From contig NZ_JAMFKN010000002.1 of the NCBI RefSeq assembly GCF_023487995.1, positions 496,001 through 560,000 on the forward strand: a stretch of 64,000 nt of DNA, in the 5' to 3' direction. The translations under genes were made by a program, and so were the position numbers. Positions 38,918 to 48,901 of the stretch are shown here, piece after piece (the first letter of the stretch is position 1; each line of letters begins with the position of its first letter). The notes under the pieces were generated by a model. The model was not told the origin of the DNA. It made no database searches and worked only from the letters and a program-made list of their open reading frames with translations. This stretch comes from Thermohalobaculum sediminis (lineage in GTDB: Bacteria; Pseudomonadota; Alphaproteobacteria; Rhodobacterales; Rhodobacteraceae).

Positions 38918-39276
38918 CCCCGCGGCGCGCGGTAGCCGCCGAGGCCCGACATGGCGACCGCGGCATCCGCAGAGGTGTAAAAGGTGAAGACGTCGGTCAT
39001 CCGAGCCAGCTCGAACAAGCGGAATACCGGGCTTCGCAGGCCAGCCAGCACGATCCTGACACCCCAACCACGGCGCTTTCGGATGCCGACGACTGCGCCG
39101 AGCCCGCTCGAGTCCATGAACTGCACCGACCCGAGGTCAAGCACCAGCCCCGTCACCTCGCCCGCCGCGCGCGAAAGCACGTGATCGCGGAAGTCCGCGG
39201 CAATCACATGGTCGAGGCGTGCCTCCCCGAGGGTGATCACGAGCCGATCGCCCACCCGCCGCTCGCTGATCTGCAT
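38905..39276 (-). CDS. STAS-domain anti-sigma factor antagonist
   Basis: A 123-residue single STAS domain like SpoIIAA/RsbV. The diagnostic loop DSSGLG is at 55-60, with Ser56 the residue normally phosphorylated by a partner anti-sigma kinase. No kinase, phosphatase or sigma factor gene adjoins it, so its partners lie elsewhere. I use the ATG at 39276 ([10 protein letters not shown]); a TTG at 39312 would add 12 residues. The 3' end overlaps hslU by 13 bp in convergent orientation. Confidence 0.85.
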   Translation of the reverse strand: MQISERRVGDRLVITLGEARLDHVIAADFRDHVLSRAAGEVTGLVLDLGSVQFMDSSGLGAVVGIRKRRGWGVRIVLAGLRSPVFRLFELARMTDVFTFYTSADAAVAMSGLGGYRAPRGQST

Positions 39277-39352
39277 TCCCTGAAACCCGGTGACCCGCAG
39301 CCTGGGCGCCAAGGATGCGCCGGAAGGATGAAGATCCGCTGAACGCGCAGGC

Positions 39353-40241
<889 letters not shown>

Positions 40242-40378
40242 CGAGCATCCTTTGCGAGTCGGGTTGGTCGGAGGCCCTGGGCAATGTTCCGCGAACGATG
40301 CCCGACGCACGCGAGCCAGCGATCCGCACGCGACTCACCCAACGGTTGAGTGCGTATCACTCCCGATACCGTCCCACA

Positions 40379-40392
40379 TTGACGCATGTCAA
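40379..40392. promoter_or_regulatory. CRP/FNR-type inverted repeat upstream of the molybdoenzyme
   Basis: TTGAC-GCAT-GTCAA is a perfect 5+4+5 inverted repeat, two bases (one per arm) away from the FNR/FnrL consensus TTGAT-N4-ATCAA and identical in layout to Dnr/NnrR-type sites. It lies 116 bp before the molybdoenzyme start and 137 bp before the phasin start. Regulation by oxygen or nitric oxide would suit a reductase. Confidence 0.45.
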
Positions 40393-40508
40393 CGGAAGGC
40401 GCGCTTCGCGGCAAAATCCGTTTTCGCCGCCCGGCGGACTCGTTAGAACAGGGGAACCGGGCCATGGCGCCTGCGGCGCCAGCCCTCGACCCGGAGGCAG
40501 GAGACCCG

Positions 40509-42827
40509 ATGGCCGGCGCCGACGACCCCCGCATCACCCCGTTCTCGACCCATTGGGGCACCTATCACGCCGAGGTCCGCGACGGCCGCCTCACGGCCGT
40601 GCGCGACTATGCGGGTGACCCGGACCCCGCGCTGATCGGCCACGGCATCGTCGAGGCCATCGACCACCCCACGCGGGTCGGCCGCCCGATGGTCCGCAAG
40701 GGCTTCCTGCGCCACGGCCACCGAGGCGACCGCACGGGCCGGGGCCGCGAGCCATTCGTGGCGGTGCCGTGGGACGAGGCGCTCGACCTCGCCGCCGCCG
40801 AGATCGCGCGCGTCCGGCGCGAGCAAGGCAATGATGCGATCTTCGCCGGCTCCTATGGCTGGGCCTCGGCCGGGCGTTTCCACCACGCGCAGAGCCAGCT
40901 TCGCCGCTTCTTCAACCTGATCAGTGGCCATGTGCAGGCGATCGACACCTATTCCTACGCCGCGATCAGCGCGACCATGCCGCATGTCACGGGGCCGTTC
41001 CGCGACATTCTCGACGGCGCGACCTCGTGGCCGGTGATCGCCGAGCACGCGACGCTGGTCGTCATGCTGGGGGGCCTTGCCCGCAAGAACGCGCAGGTGA
41101 CCTCGGGCGGCGTCGGCCGCCACACGATGCGCGAGTGGCTGCTCAAGGCACGCGCGCGCGGCTGCGAGTTCGTCAACATCAGCCCGATCCGGACGGATGC
41201 GATCTCGGGCCTCCATGCCCAGTGGATCGCGCCGCGGCCGGGCTCGGACACCGCGCTCCTGCTTGGGCTCGGCCACACGCTCATCACCGAGGGGCTGGCC
41301 GATCGGGCCTTCCTCGACCGATATACCTCGGGATTCGAGCGGTTTGCCGGGTATCTGACCGGCGAGGCCGACGGCCAGCCCAAGGATGCCGACTGGGCCG
41401 CCGCGATCACCGATGTGGACGCCGGCACAATCCGCGACCTGGCCCGTCGCATGGCGGCAAACCGTACGATGATCACGATTTCCTGGTCGATCCAGCGCGC
41501 CGACCACGGCGAGCAGCCGGGCTGGGCGGCGGTTGCGCTGGCCGCAATGCTGGGGCAGATCGGGCTGCCGGGCGGCGGCTTTGGCATCGGCTACGGCTCG
41601 GAGAACGGGATCGGCAACCCGGTGCTACCCTTCCAGTTCCCTGCGGTGCCGCAGCGCATGAATGCCGTGCGCGAGGCGATCCCGGTGGCCCGCATCGCCG
41701 ATGCGCTGCTGCACCCGGGCGCGGCTTACGACTTCAATGGCCAGAAACGCGTCTATCCCGACCTGCGCCTCGTCTACTGGACCGGCGGCAACCCGTTCCA
41801 TCACCACCAGGATCTCAACCGGCTGGTGCGCGCCTTCCATCGCCCCGAGACGGTCATCGTCAACGAGATCTGGTGGACCGCGACGGCGCGCCATGCCGAC
41901 ATCGTGCTGCCCGCGACCACCGCGCTCGAGCGCGAGGACATCGCGATGACGCATTGGGAGCCGCTGATCGTCGCCATGCGCAAGGCGATCGACCCGGTCG
42001 GCGAGTCGCGCTCGGACCACCAGATCTTCCGAGGCCTCGCGCGGCGCTTCGGCGTCGAGGAGGCCTTCACCGAGGGGCGCACCGAGGAGGAATGGATCGA
42101 GCACCTCTGGAACCAGGCCCGGCAGCGCGCGGCCGAGGCCGGGTTCGAGCTGCCGTCGCTCGCCGAGCTGCGAGCGCGCGAGATGGTCGAGCTTCCGGCC
42201 AACCGTCGCGAGCCCGTGCTCTACGACGCCTTCCGCGCCGATCCCGAGGGAGCGCCGCTGAGAACGCCGTCGGGCCGGATCGAGATCTTCTCCGAGCGCG
42301 TGGCGTCGTTCGGCTATGACGACTGCCCCGGCCATCCCGCATGGATCGAGCCGCGCGAGTGGCTGGGCGCCGAGGCGGCCGCGCGCTTCCCGCTGCACCT
42401 GATCTCGAACCAGCCCAAGACCCGTCTGCACGGCCAGCTCGATCCGGGCGGCGTCAGCCTCGCCTCGAAGATCCGGGGACGCGAGCCGATGACCATCCAC
42501 CCCAAGGACGCCGCCGCCCGGGGCCTGAAGCACGGCGATGTCGCGCGCATCCACAACGAGCGCGGCGCCTGCCTCGCGGGGGTGATCGTGTCGGACAAGG
42601 TACGGCCGGGCGTGGTACAGCTCTCGACCGGCGCGTGGTACGACCCCATCGAGCCCTTCGGCATGTGCAAGCACGGCAACCCGAACGTGCTCACGGCCGA
42701 TCGCGGCACGTCGCGGCTGGGCCAGGGGCCCTCGGCGCATTCGACCCTGGTCGAGGTCGAGCGCTGGGATGGCCCGCTGCCGCCGGTGACCGCCTTCGAC
42801 CCCCCGCCGATCGCGGAGCGCGACTGA
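40509..42827 (+). CDS. Molybdopterin-dependent oxidoreductase, BisC/TorA-type
   Basis: A 772-residue enzyme of the DMSO reductase family. It lacks the N-terminal Cys cluster motif for [4Fe-4S] and has a serine at the expected molybdenum-ligand position (Ser120 in YGWASAGR), as in biotin sulfoxide, DMSO and TMAO reductases. MPT-binding signatures follow: VYWTGGNPFHHHQDLNRL, HADIVLPATTALER and the C-terminal dinucleotide-binding domain (SNQPKTRLHGQLDPG). There is no Tat signal, so it is cytoplasmic like BisC, which reduces biotin and methionine sulfoxides. The ATG at 40509 has AGGAG five bases upstream. Start alternatives at 40464 and 40386 are less likely. Confidence 0.9.
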   Translation: MAGADDPRITPFSTHWGTYHAEVRDGRLTAVRDYAGDPDPALIGHGIVEAIDHPTRVGRPMVRKGFLRHGHRGDRTGRGREPFVAVPWDEALDLAAAEIARVRREQGNDAIFAGSYGWASAGRFHHAQSQLRRFFNLISGHVQAIDTYSYAAISATMPHVTGPFRDILDGATSWPVIAEHATLVVMLGGLARKNAQVTSGGVGRHTMREWLLKARARGCEFVNISPIRTDAISGLHAQWIAPRPGSDTALLLGLGHTLITEGLADRAFLDRYTSGFERFAGYLTGEADGQPKDADWAAAITDVDAGTIRDLARRMAANRTMITISWSIQRADHGEQPGWAAVALAAMLGQIGLPGGGFGIGYGSENGIGNPVLPFQFPAVPQRMNAVREAIPVARIADALLHPGAAYDFNGQKRVYPDLRLVYWTGGNPFHHHQDLNRLVRAFHRPETVIVNEIWWTATARHADIVLPATTALEREDIAMTHWEPLIVAMRKAIDPVGESRSDHQIFRGLARRFGVEEAFTEGRTEEEWIEHLWNQARQRAAEAGFELPSLAELRAREMVELPANRREPVLYDAFRADPEGAPLRTPSGRIEIFSERVASFGYDDCPGHPAWIEPREWLGAEAAARFPLHLISNQPKTRLHGQLDPGGVSLASKIRGREPMTIHPKDAAARGLKHGDVARIHNERGACLAGVIVSDKVRPGVVQLSTGAWYDPIEPFGMCKHGNPNVLTADRGTSRLGQGPSAHSTLVEVERWDGPLPPVTAFDPPPIAERD

Positions 42828-42863
42828 CCGGCCCCGAGGCCGAGTCGCGAAGGGATTACCCCG

Positions 42864-42903
42864 GAAAGAAACAAGGGCTCAGGCGTTTCCACCTAAGCCC
42901 TTG
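42864..42903 (-). terminator. Rho-independent terminator of tRNA-Lys
   Basis: On the minus strand a 14-base-pair stem (CAAGGGCT extended by TAGGTG, pairing with CGCCTG and AGCCCTTG; two G-T wobbles) closes on a GAAA tetraloop and runs into TTTCTTTCC. It begins eight bases after the tRNA CCA. It could also serve the convergent molybdoenzyme gene. Confidence 0.85.
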
Positions 42904-42910
42904 ATTTATT

Positions 42911-42986
<76 letters not shown>

Positions 42987-43045
42987 CAAAGAGGCGGCTT
43001 AATTAATCGCAATCCGCCAAGGCGTCAAGCGGCGGCGCATCGGCG

Positions 43046-43747
43046 TCAGCGGCGCTTCTTCAGGTAGACGTAGAAGGCTCCCTCCCCGCCGTGGCGGCGG
43101 TGCGCGGCGTAGATGCCGACGATCTCGGCCGCCGCGGGGCCTGCGCGCAGCCAGCGGGGCGCGTCGTGGCGCAGCACGCCGCGGTCCGGTCGTCCGAACC
43201 AGCCATCTTCGCCCGACCGTCCGCGGCCGCCCTTGCCGGTGATCACCAGAACGCAACGCAGCCCTTGCGCCGCTGCGCTCGCGATGAAGCGATCAAGCGC
43301 GAGATGCGCACGTTCGGCCGTCATGCCGTGGAGGTCGAGCCGCGCATCGGGTGCCCGCTCGCCCCGCCGCAGCCGCTCGGCGGTGCGGCGGTCGAGCCCC
43401 GCCTCGGGCCGTCCAACGGCGGTGGGCGTGGAATCGTGGAGATCGAAGGCGATCCGCGCACGCGTCGGTACGGACGGGCGCAGCGTCGCGCGCGCGACCG
43501 ATGTGTCGTCGCGGGTGCCGCCTTGCTCAGCGGCGAAGAGGGCGGCGCTCGAGGTCGCGGCCGGGGTGGCCGTGGGTGCGGAAGGCACAGCCGCGCGCCC
43601 GGAATCGCTGCCAGCCGCCGTCTCGGGCACGCTCGGCGCGGCTTGCGCCAGCGGGCGCACCTGCCGCGCGATCAGGTCCCACACCGCGCGGTCCTCGGGC
43701 GTCAGCCGCCGCGAGCCGCGGCGGCCGCGTTCCGAAGTGCGGCTCAC
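43046..43747 (-). CDS. Smr-domain protein
   Basis: A 233-residue protein whose C-terminal half is a Smr domain: RLDLHGMTAERAHLALDRFI (the LDxHG motif, about residues 137-141) and VLVITGKGGRG, then the closing HGGEGAFYVYLKKRR. Smr domains nick or bind structured DNA or RNA in MutS2 and other proteins. The N-terminal part is Ala/Pro-rich and probably disordered. The GTG at 43747 overlaps the mltA stop by four bases. This is the position Smr takes in the Rhodobacterales origin-proximal cluster. Confidence 0.9.
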   Translation of the reverse strand: MSRTSERGRRGSRRLTPEDRAVWDLIARQVRPLAQAAPSVPETAAGSDSGRAAVPSAPTATPAATSSAALFAAEQGGTRDDTSVARATLRPSVPTRARIAFDLHDSTPTAVGRPEAGLDRRTAERLRRGERAPDARLDLHGMTAERAHLALDRFIASAAAQGLRCVLVITGKGGRGRSGEDGWFGRPDRGVLRHDAPRWLRAGPAAAEIVGIYAAHRRHGGEGAFYVYLKKRR

Positions 43748-44763
43748 GCGTCGCTCTCCACCGGCACGAGGCGGACGAGCCGGCCGCGGGCCGAGACCCT
43801 GCCGGCCTTGTGCCCGGCCTGCGCCCCCGTTCCGAAGAAGATGTCGCCGCGCTGGGCGCCGCGGATCGCGGTCCCGCGATCCATCGCCACCATCAGCCGC
43901 GGGGCGAGGCGCTCGGCCTCGACCCAGATGGCGCTGCCGAAGGGATGATAGCCCGTGTCAACCGCAAGCGAGCGATGCGCGGTCAGGGGCAGGCCCATAG
44001 CGCCGATCGGCCCGTCGCGCTCGCCGAGGCCCTTGACCACCCTGAAGAACACGTAGGACGGGTTGCGGGCCATCATGGTGGCACCGCGCGCCGGATCCGC
44101 GCGCAGCCACGTCTTGATGCGCCCCGCGCTTGCGCCATTCGGCGGCAGATGCCCCTCGGCCAGCAGGATGCGGCCGATCGAGGCATAGTCATGGCCGTTG
44201 CGCCCCGCATAGCCCACGCGCACCAGCCGCCCGTCGCGCAGCCGCAGGCGCCCGGACCCCTGGATCTGGAGGAAGAAGACGTCGACCTCGTCCTCGAGCC
44301 AGTAAAGCTCGAGCCCACGCCCCGACAGCGCGCCCCCCATGATGGCGCCGCGGTCCGGCAACGGGCCGCCCGCGTCCAGCTCGGGCGGGGGCGCAAGAAG
44401 CGGCGCGCGGAAACGCGCGTCGGGTGCCTCGGATGCGTCGATGACGGGTTCGTAATAGGCGGTCAGCAGCGACCGGGCAGGATCCCCGACCAGCACCGGG
44501 CGGAAACGGGTCTCCCACCACCGGCGCGCCACGTCGGCCCCCTCGTGCGGTGCAGGCGCATCGAGCCGGTGCGCAAGTTCGCGCGGGTTCGCCCGGAGCC
44601 AGACGGCAAGTGCCGCATCATGCGCATCCCCGGCCCAGCCGGCGAGATCGGCAAAGCCGGGGACGCCCGATGCACCTGCGGTCATGACAACGCCCCCGGC
44701 CGGAACGAACGCCGCAGCGCCAATGCCCGCGAGCACCGCACGGCGCGGCAGTCCCCGCGCCAT
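43744..44763 (-). CDS. mltA: Membrane-bound lytic murein transglycosylase A family protein
   Basis: MltA cleaves peptidoglycan glycan strands to leave 1,6-anhydro ends. The 339-residue protein has an N-terminal signal (PRRAVLAGIGAAAFVPAG, with a twin-arginine), then the MltA domain, then the 3D domain. In the latter AMDRGTAIRGAQRGDIFFG holds the catalytic aspartate. LTAYYEPVIDAS and QIQGSGRLRLRDGRLVRVGYAGRNGHDYASIG are diagnostic. A lipobox is not obvious, so it may be periplasmic rather than a lipoprotein. It is coupled to smr and lies two bases after timA. Confidence 0.93.
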   Translation of the reverse strand: MARGLPRRAVLAGIGAAAFVPAGGVVMTAGASGVPGFADLAGWAGDAHDAALAVWLRANPRELAHRLDAPAPHEGADVARRWWETRFRPVLVGDPARSLLTAYYEPVIDASEAPDARFRAPLLAPPPELDAGGPLPDRGAIMGGALSGRGLELYWLEDEVDVFFLQIQGSGRLRLRDGRLVRVGYAGRNGHDYASIGRILLAEGHLPPNGASAGRIKTWLRADPARGATMMARNPSYVFFRVVKGLGERDGPIGAMGLPLTAHRSLAVDTGYHPFGSAIWVEAERLAPRLMVAMDRGTAIRGAQRGDIFFGTGAQAGHKAGRVSARGRLVRLVPVESDA

Positions 44764-44765
44764 CC

Positions 44766-45428
44766 TCAGTCGCCGGTCGCGCTGAGAAGCCAGTTCGGAT
44801 TCGGCGCGCCCATCACGCGCGAGAAGGTCCAGACATCGGTTTGGCGTCGGATCTCGTTCGGGTCGCCCTCGACAATGCGGTTCTCGGGGTCGCGCACGGC
44901 GGTGATCATCTCGCCCACGAAGCGCAGGGTCACGTCCGCCTCGCTTGTCTCGGGATCGAAAGACGCGGTCTCGACGCGGATGTCGCGCACCCCGATGAAG
45001 CGCGCCTCGACCTTCAGGCCCTCGGCCTCGCGGGTTGCAATGACCGATTCGAAGGCCCGATAGACATCGGGCGTCAGCAGGTTCTGCAGGGTCTGGCGGT
45101 CGCCCTCCTCGAAGGCCATCAGCACCATCTCGTAGGCCGAGCGTGCGCCCTCGAGGAAATCGTCGAGCGAGAAATCGGGCTCGGCCGCGCGCATCGCCAT
45201 CAGCGCATCGCGCGCGTCCTGCGACAAGGCATGGCGCAGCGCCATCTCCTCGGCCGGGGGCTCGGCCCGCTGGGTCTCGGCCGCGGGCGCCCCGTTGTCG
45301 TAGCCCGGGGCGCGGTGCTCGGGCGGAGCCTCGTAGCCCGTCCGGGTGCCGATGACCGATTTCAGACGCAGCAGCACGAAGGCCGCGACCGCGACCAGGA
45401 TCAGGAGCTCGATCATCTGGGGACTCAT
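44766..45428 (-). CDS. Tim44/TimA-domain protein
   Basis: A 220-residue protein with one N-terminal transmembrane helix (about 5-22), an acidic/proline linker, and a C-terminal Tim44-like domain (about 75-215: DARDALMAMRAAEPDFSLDDFLEGARSAYEMVLMAFEEGDRQTLQNLLTPDVY ends before a beta sheet). Bacterial TimA proteins are related to mitochondrial Tim44 and help in protein quality at the membrane; their exact role is not settled. It heads the timA-mltA-smr operon and is divergent from fxsA across 179 bp. Confidence 0.88.
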   Translation of the reverse strand: MSPQMIELLILVAVAAFVLLRLKSVIGTRTGYEAPPEHRAPGYDNGAPAAETQRAEPPAEEMALRHALSQDARDALMAMRAAEPDFSLDDFLEGARSAYEMVLMAFEEGDRQTLQNLLTPDVYRAFESVIATREAEGLKVEARFIGVRDIRVETASFDPETSEADVTLRFVGEMITAVRDPENRIVEGDPNEIRRQTDVWTFSRVMGAPNPNWLLSATGD

Positions 45429-45501
45429 CGCTTTCCGGCCTCTCGTCTTCCTGCTGCTCGCCCTGTCACGCGAAAGCTACCCGTTCCGGCGGCGCGGGCG
45501 G

Positions 45502-45530
45502 TTGGTGCATGGATTATCCTATCCTATGTA
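45502..45530 (+). promoter_or_regulatory. Candidate promoter for fxsA-secB
   Basis: TTGGTG (45502-45507) and TATGTA (45525-45530) are 17 bases apart, within the only A+T-rich patch of the timA-fxsA gap. They lie 78 bp before fxsA. The match to a housekeeping consensus is partial. Two TATCC direct repeats lie between the boxes. Confidence 0.3.
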
Positions 45531-45607
45531 GGGGGCGCGCGGGTCCAAGTCTATCGCCAGTGCCGCATCAAGGCAGCTGATGGGACCCTGGGAGCGGAGT
45601 GAGGACG

Positions 45608-46114
45608 ATGTGGCTGTTCGCCATCCTGCTGATCGTGCCCCTGATCGAGATCGGCCTGTTCATCGAGATCGGCGGCCTGATCGGTCTCTGGCCCACCATT
45701 GCCATCGTCATCCTGACCGCCGCCGCCGGCACGCTGCTGCTGCGGCGGCAGGGGCTGCGGGCGCTGGTCGAGCTGCAGTCACGGCTTTCCGAGGGGCGCG
45801 ATCCCGGCGCGGTCCTGGCCCACGGAGCAATGATCCTGATCGCCGGAGTTCTGCTGCTGACGCCCGGCTTCTTCACGGATGCGGTCGGATTCCTGCTTCT
45901 GGTACCGCCGATCCGCGCGGCGCTGATCGCCGCGGCGGCGCGGCGGATGACGGTGGTGCATGTGCATGGCCGTCGCGGCCACGCGCCGCGCGCCCATCCC
46001 GGCGGCCGGACCGTCGAGGGCGAGTACGAGGATGTCACCGAGGCCGAGCCGTCCCCGCGCGCCGATCCGGGTCCGCCGAGCGGCTGGACGCGCCGCCCCG
46101 GCGACGACGGCTGA
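45608..46114 (+). CDS. fxsA: FxsA-family cytoplasmic membrane protein
   Basis: A 168-residue FxsA family protein. The hydrophobic core (about 1-95) has the PLIEIGLFIEIGGLIGLWPTIAIVILTAAAGTLLLRRQG start and the GALLAHGAMILIAGVLLLTPGFFTDAVGFLLLVPP-type second half. Here the former begins at residue 11 and the latter near 63. The tail is charged and disordered. E. coli FxsA reduces exclusion of phage T7 by F plasmid when overproduced; its ordinary role is unknown. The ATG at 45608 (rather than a GTG at 45599) fits the family start. secB follows 91 bp on. Confidence 0.92.
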   Translation: MWLFAILLIVPLIEIGLFIEIGGLIGLWPTIAIVILTAAAGTLLLRRQGLRALVELQSRLSEGRDPGAVLAHGAMILIAGVLLLTPGFFTDAVGFLLLVPPIRAALIAAAARRMTVVHVHGRRGHAPRAHPGGRTVEGEYEDVTEAEPSPRADPGPPSGWTRRPGDDG

Positions 46115-46205
46115 GCCCACGCGCCGCACGGGGCAATTGCCCGGCCCGGGTCGATCTGCTACGCCGCGACGAAACCGGAACATGTTCGACAGGAAGGGAT
46201 TTCGA

Positions 46206-46703
46206 ATGGCCGAAGATCACGAGAACGAGGGCGGCGAGGCCAGCGCGCAGGCCCAGCCGCAGCAGCTTCCGCAAGTCAAGATCCTTGCGCATTTCGTTCG
46301 CGACCTGAGCTTCGAGAATGTCGGCGCCATCGAGGGAACGCCGGCGGACGGCACGCCCGAGATCAGCGTGAACGTCAACCTCGAGGGCAACTCGATCGGC
46401 GAGGATCGCTACCAGACGGCGATGAAGATCAGCGCGACCGCCAAGACCGGCGAGCGCACCCGGTTCCTGGTCGAGCTCGATTACGCCGGGATCTTCTCGA
46501 TCGCGAACGCACGCAAGGATTTCGTGCATCCGCTGGTGTTCATCGAATGCCCGCGCCTGATCCTGCCCTTTGCCCGGCGCGTGATCGCCGATGTCACCCG
46601 CGACGGCGGCTATCCCCCGCTGATGATCGACAATGTGGATTTTGCCGCGCTCTATCGCCAGCGCCTCGCGCAGTTCCAGTCCGAGAAGGCGGGGACCGCC
46701 TGA
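46206..46703 (+). CDS. secB: Protein-export chaperone SecB
   Basis: SecB binds unfolded preproteins and brings them to SecA. The 165-residue protein has an acidic N-terminus, then QVKILAHFVRDLSFENVGA and SVNVNLEGNSIGEDRYQTAMKISATAK. The family's closing block FARRVIADVTRDGGYPPLMIDNVDFAALY is present. AGGAAGGG precedes the ATG by about eight bases. It follows fxsA and converges on dnaQ, the alphaproteobacterial arrangement. Confidence 0.97.
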   Translation: MAEDHENEGGEASAQAQPQQLPQVKILAHFVRDLSFENVGAIEGTPADGTPEISVNVNLEGNSIGEDRYQTAMKISATAKTGERTRFLVELDYAGIFSIANARKDFVHPLVFIECPRLILPFARRVIADVTRDGGYPPLMIDNVDFAALYRQRLAQFQSEKAGTA

Positions 46704-46714
46704 GGCGGACGCGG

Positions 46715-46726
46715 CCCGGGACCATG
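46715..46726. repeat. Half copy of the CCCGGGACC palindrome
   Basis: GCCCGGGACCAT is the exact reverse complement of 7540-7551, one arm of the palindrome between the DUF2158 gene and trpA. It lies in the 32-bp gap between the convergent secB and dnaQ genes. No second arm is present. Confidence 0.35.
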
Positions 46727-46735
46727 GGGCGCGGC

Positions 46736-47443
46736 TCAGTCGCCCGCCACCAGCCGCTTCCACAGCGCGTTGTCGCCCAGGCCGGCGACGAAGGCATCAT
46801 GCGCCGCGGCCTCCTCGTCGGTGAGCCGCGGCCCGAGCGGGCGCGGACGGGCGGCCGCGGGTATCCCGCGGCCAGCCACCGACGCGGACCTCGCCTCGGC
46901 CTTCTTGTGCATCTCGAGCGTCAGGCCGGTCTGACGTCCGCCCATCAGCTCGAGATAAACCTCGGCCAGGAGCTCGCAATCAAGCAGCGCGCCATGCTTC
47001 GTGCGCGCCGAGTTGTCCACGCCGAAGCGCTTGCACAGCGCATCGAGATTTGCCGGCGCGCCGGGAAAGCGCTGGCGCGCGACCAGCACCGTGTCGAGCG
47101 CGCGGGTCATCGGCAGCTCCGGGATCCCCAGCCGCCGGAATTCGGCGTTGATCATCGCGATGTCGAAGGCCGCGTTGTGAATGATCAGCCGCGCATCGCC
47201 GAGGAACCCCAGGAAGTCAGCCGCGATCCGGCGGAAGACCGGCTTGTCCGCGAGGAACTCGTCACCGAGGCCGTGGACGCGGAAGGCGTCGGGCGGCATC
47301 GGCATCTCGGGATTGATGTACTGGTGATAGGTGCGGCCGGTTGGCAGATGATTTAACAGCTCGACTGCGCCGATCTCGACGATCCTGTGACCGTCGGCCG
47401 GCTCGAGCCCGGTGGTTTCCGTGTCGAGCACGATCTCACGCAT
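46736..47443 (-). CDS. dnaQ: DNA polymerase III subunit epsilon
   Basis: DnaQ is the proofreading 3'-5' exonuclease of the replicase. The 235-residue protein has Exo I DTETTG at 7-12 with Asp7 and Glu9. Exo II is HNAAFDIAMINAEFRRLG, and Exo III-epsilon is KHGALLDCELLAEVYLEL with its catalytic His and Asp. QTGLTLEM downstream of Exo III may be the clamp-binding motif. The start overlaps the coaE stop by eight bases, making it the last gene of the ppsR-maf-aroE-coaE-dnaQ operon. Confidence 0.96.
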   Translation of the reverse strand: MREIVLDTETTGLEPADGHRIVEIGAVELLNHLPTGRTYHQYINPEMPMPPDAFRVHGLGDEFLADKPVFRRIAADFLGFLGDARLIIHNAAFDIAMINAEFRRLGIPELPMTRALDTVLVARQRFPGAPANLDALCKRFGVDNSARTKHGALLDCELLAEVYLELMGGRQTGLTLEMHKKAEARSASVAGRGIPAAARPRPLGPRLTDEEAAAHDAFVAGLGDNALWKRLVAGD

Positions 47444-48056
47444 GTCGCGGACGTCCTTCCTTCTCTGCCTCGGCCCTGAGCTCGGCGACGATGCGGGCCA
47501 CCGCGCGCCGCGCCGGGTCGAGCCCGTCGCCCGTCTCGATCACATAGTTGGCGCGTTTGCGCTTTTCCGCGTCGGGAACCTGCCGCGCAAGGATCGCCTC
47601 GAAGCCGCTCTCGGTCATCCCCGGACGCGACAGGACCCGCGCGCGCTGCGCCTCGGCGGGCGCCGAGACGACTGCAACGCGATCGAGCCAGGCATCGGCC
47701 CCGGTCTCGAAGAGCAGCGGGATGTCGAGCACCACGAGCCCGGCACCGCCTGCCCGCGCGGCATCGAGGAAGGCCCGCCGGTCGGCCGCCACGAGCGGAT
47801 GGATCGCCGCCTCGATCCGCGGCAGGAGGGTCGCGTCCTGAAGGACGGCCGCCCGAAGCGCGTCGCGATCCACCCCGTCAGGCCCCGCCGCAACCGGAGC
47901 GATCCGCGCGATGGCGGCCGTCCCCTCCGCCCCCGGACCGTAGAGCCGGTGCACGGCCGCGTCCGCGTCCCACACCGGCACCCCGAACTCGGCGAACATC
48001 TTCGCCGTCGTGCTCTTGCCCATGCCGATCGAGCCGGTGAGCCCAAGCGTGATCAT
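47436..48056 (-). CDS. coaE: Dephospho-CoA kinase
   Basis: CoaE performs the last step of coenzyme A synthesis, phosphorylating dephospho-CoA. The 206-residue protein has the P-loop GSIGMGKS at 8-15, VWDADAAVHRLYGPG, VVLDIPLLFETG (the Walker B-like substrate loop) and RQ residues of the lid. The open frame is longer, but the ATG at 48056 begins the family sequence and overlaps the aroE stop by four bases. Confidence 0.96.
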   Translation of the reverse strand: MITLGLTGSIGMGKSTTAKMFAEFGVPVWDADAAVHRLYGPGAEGTAAIARIAPVAAGPDGVDRDALRAAVLQDATLLPRIEAAIHPLVAADRRAFLDAARAGGAGLVVLDIPLLFETGADAWLDRVAVVSAPAEAQRARVLSRPGMTESGFEAILARQVPDAEKRKRANYVIETGDGLDPARRAVARIVAELRAEAEKEGRPRHA

Positions 48057-48901
48057 GCCGCATCCGGCAGGCAGGCGCGCCGCAGCGCGGCATCGACGAC
48101 GGGATCGACGCCGAACCACGCGCGGAAGGCAGGCCGGGCCTGATGCAGCAGCATCCCCAGCCCATCGACGGCGCGCAGCCCGCGGGCCCGAGCCTGCGCA
48201 AGCAGCGGTGTCTCGAGCGGCACATAGACGATGTCGTTGACGACTGCGCCGGCAGGTGCCGCCGCGAGCGAAATGTCGAGGGCCGGCTTGCCGCTCATGC
48301 CGAGGCTGGTGGCATTGACGATCAGCGTGGCACCGTTCACGGCATCGCTGCGTGCAGACCATGGCACGCAGGTCACGCGCGGCCCGAAGGCGTCCGCCAA
48401 GGCCTCGGCTTTGTCCTGCGAGCGGTTCGCAAGGCGGATCTGCGGCACACCCGCGGCCAGAAGGCCATGCAGGATCGCGCGCGCCGCGCCGCCTGCGCCC
48501 AGCACCAGCGCCGGACCCGAAGCAGGCATCCAGCCGGGCGCGCCCTGCCGCAGGTTCTCGATGAAGCCATAGGCATCGGTGTTGTCGGCAAGGATGCGGC
48601 CTGCCGGGTCGAAGCGGATCATGTTCGCGGCCCCGATCGCGCGGGCAGCCTCGGTCGCTTCGTCGGCGAGGCGCAATGCCTCGAGCTTGTGGGGGATCGT
48701 CACATTGATGCCGCGGAACCCGGCATGGGGCAGCACCCCGTAGACCTCGGCGAAGCGCTCGGGCCGGATGGCCAGCGGCACATAGCGCCCGGCGATGCCG
48801 GTCACGCGAAACCAGTGGTCGAACAGCACCGGCGAGCGGGAATGCAGGATCGGCCAGCCGGCCACGCCAGCCAGCAACGGGCGCTCGTCATGATCGCTCA
48901 T
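48053..48901 (-). CDS. aroE: Shikimate dehydrogenase
   Basis: AroE reduces 3-dehydroshikimate with NADPH. The 282-residue protein has the substrate motif [17 protein letters not shown] and the catalytic lysine in [18 protein letters not shown] follows, and the NADP-binding loop is [15 protein letters not shown] in the second half fits NADP preference. The ATG at 48901 overlaps the maf stop (ATGA); the frame beyond is maf antisense-frame sequence and is ignored. Confidence 0.96.
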   Translation of the reverse strand: MSDHDERPLLAGVAGWPILHSRSPVLFDHWFRVTGIAGRYVPLAIRPERFAEVYGVLPHAGFRGINVTIPHKLEALRLADEATEAARAIGAANMIRFDPAGRILADNTDAYGFIENLRQGAPGWMPASGPALVLGAGGAARAILHGLLAAGVPQIRLANRSQDKAEALADAFGPRVTCVPWSARSDAVNGATLIVNATSLGMSGKPALDISLAAAPAGAVVNDIVYVPLETPLLAQARARGLRAVDGLGMLLHQARPAFRAWFGVDPVVDAALRRACLPDAA

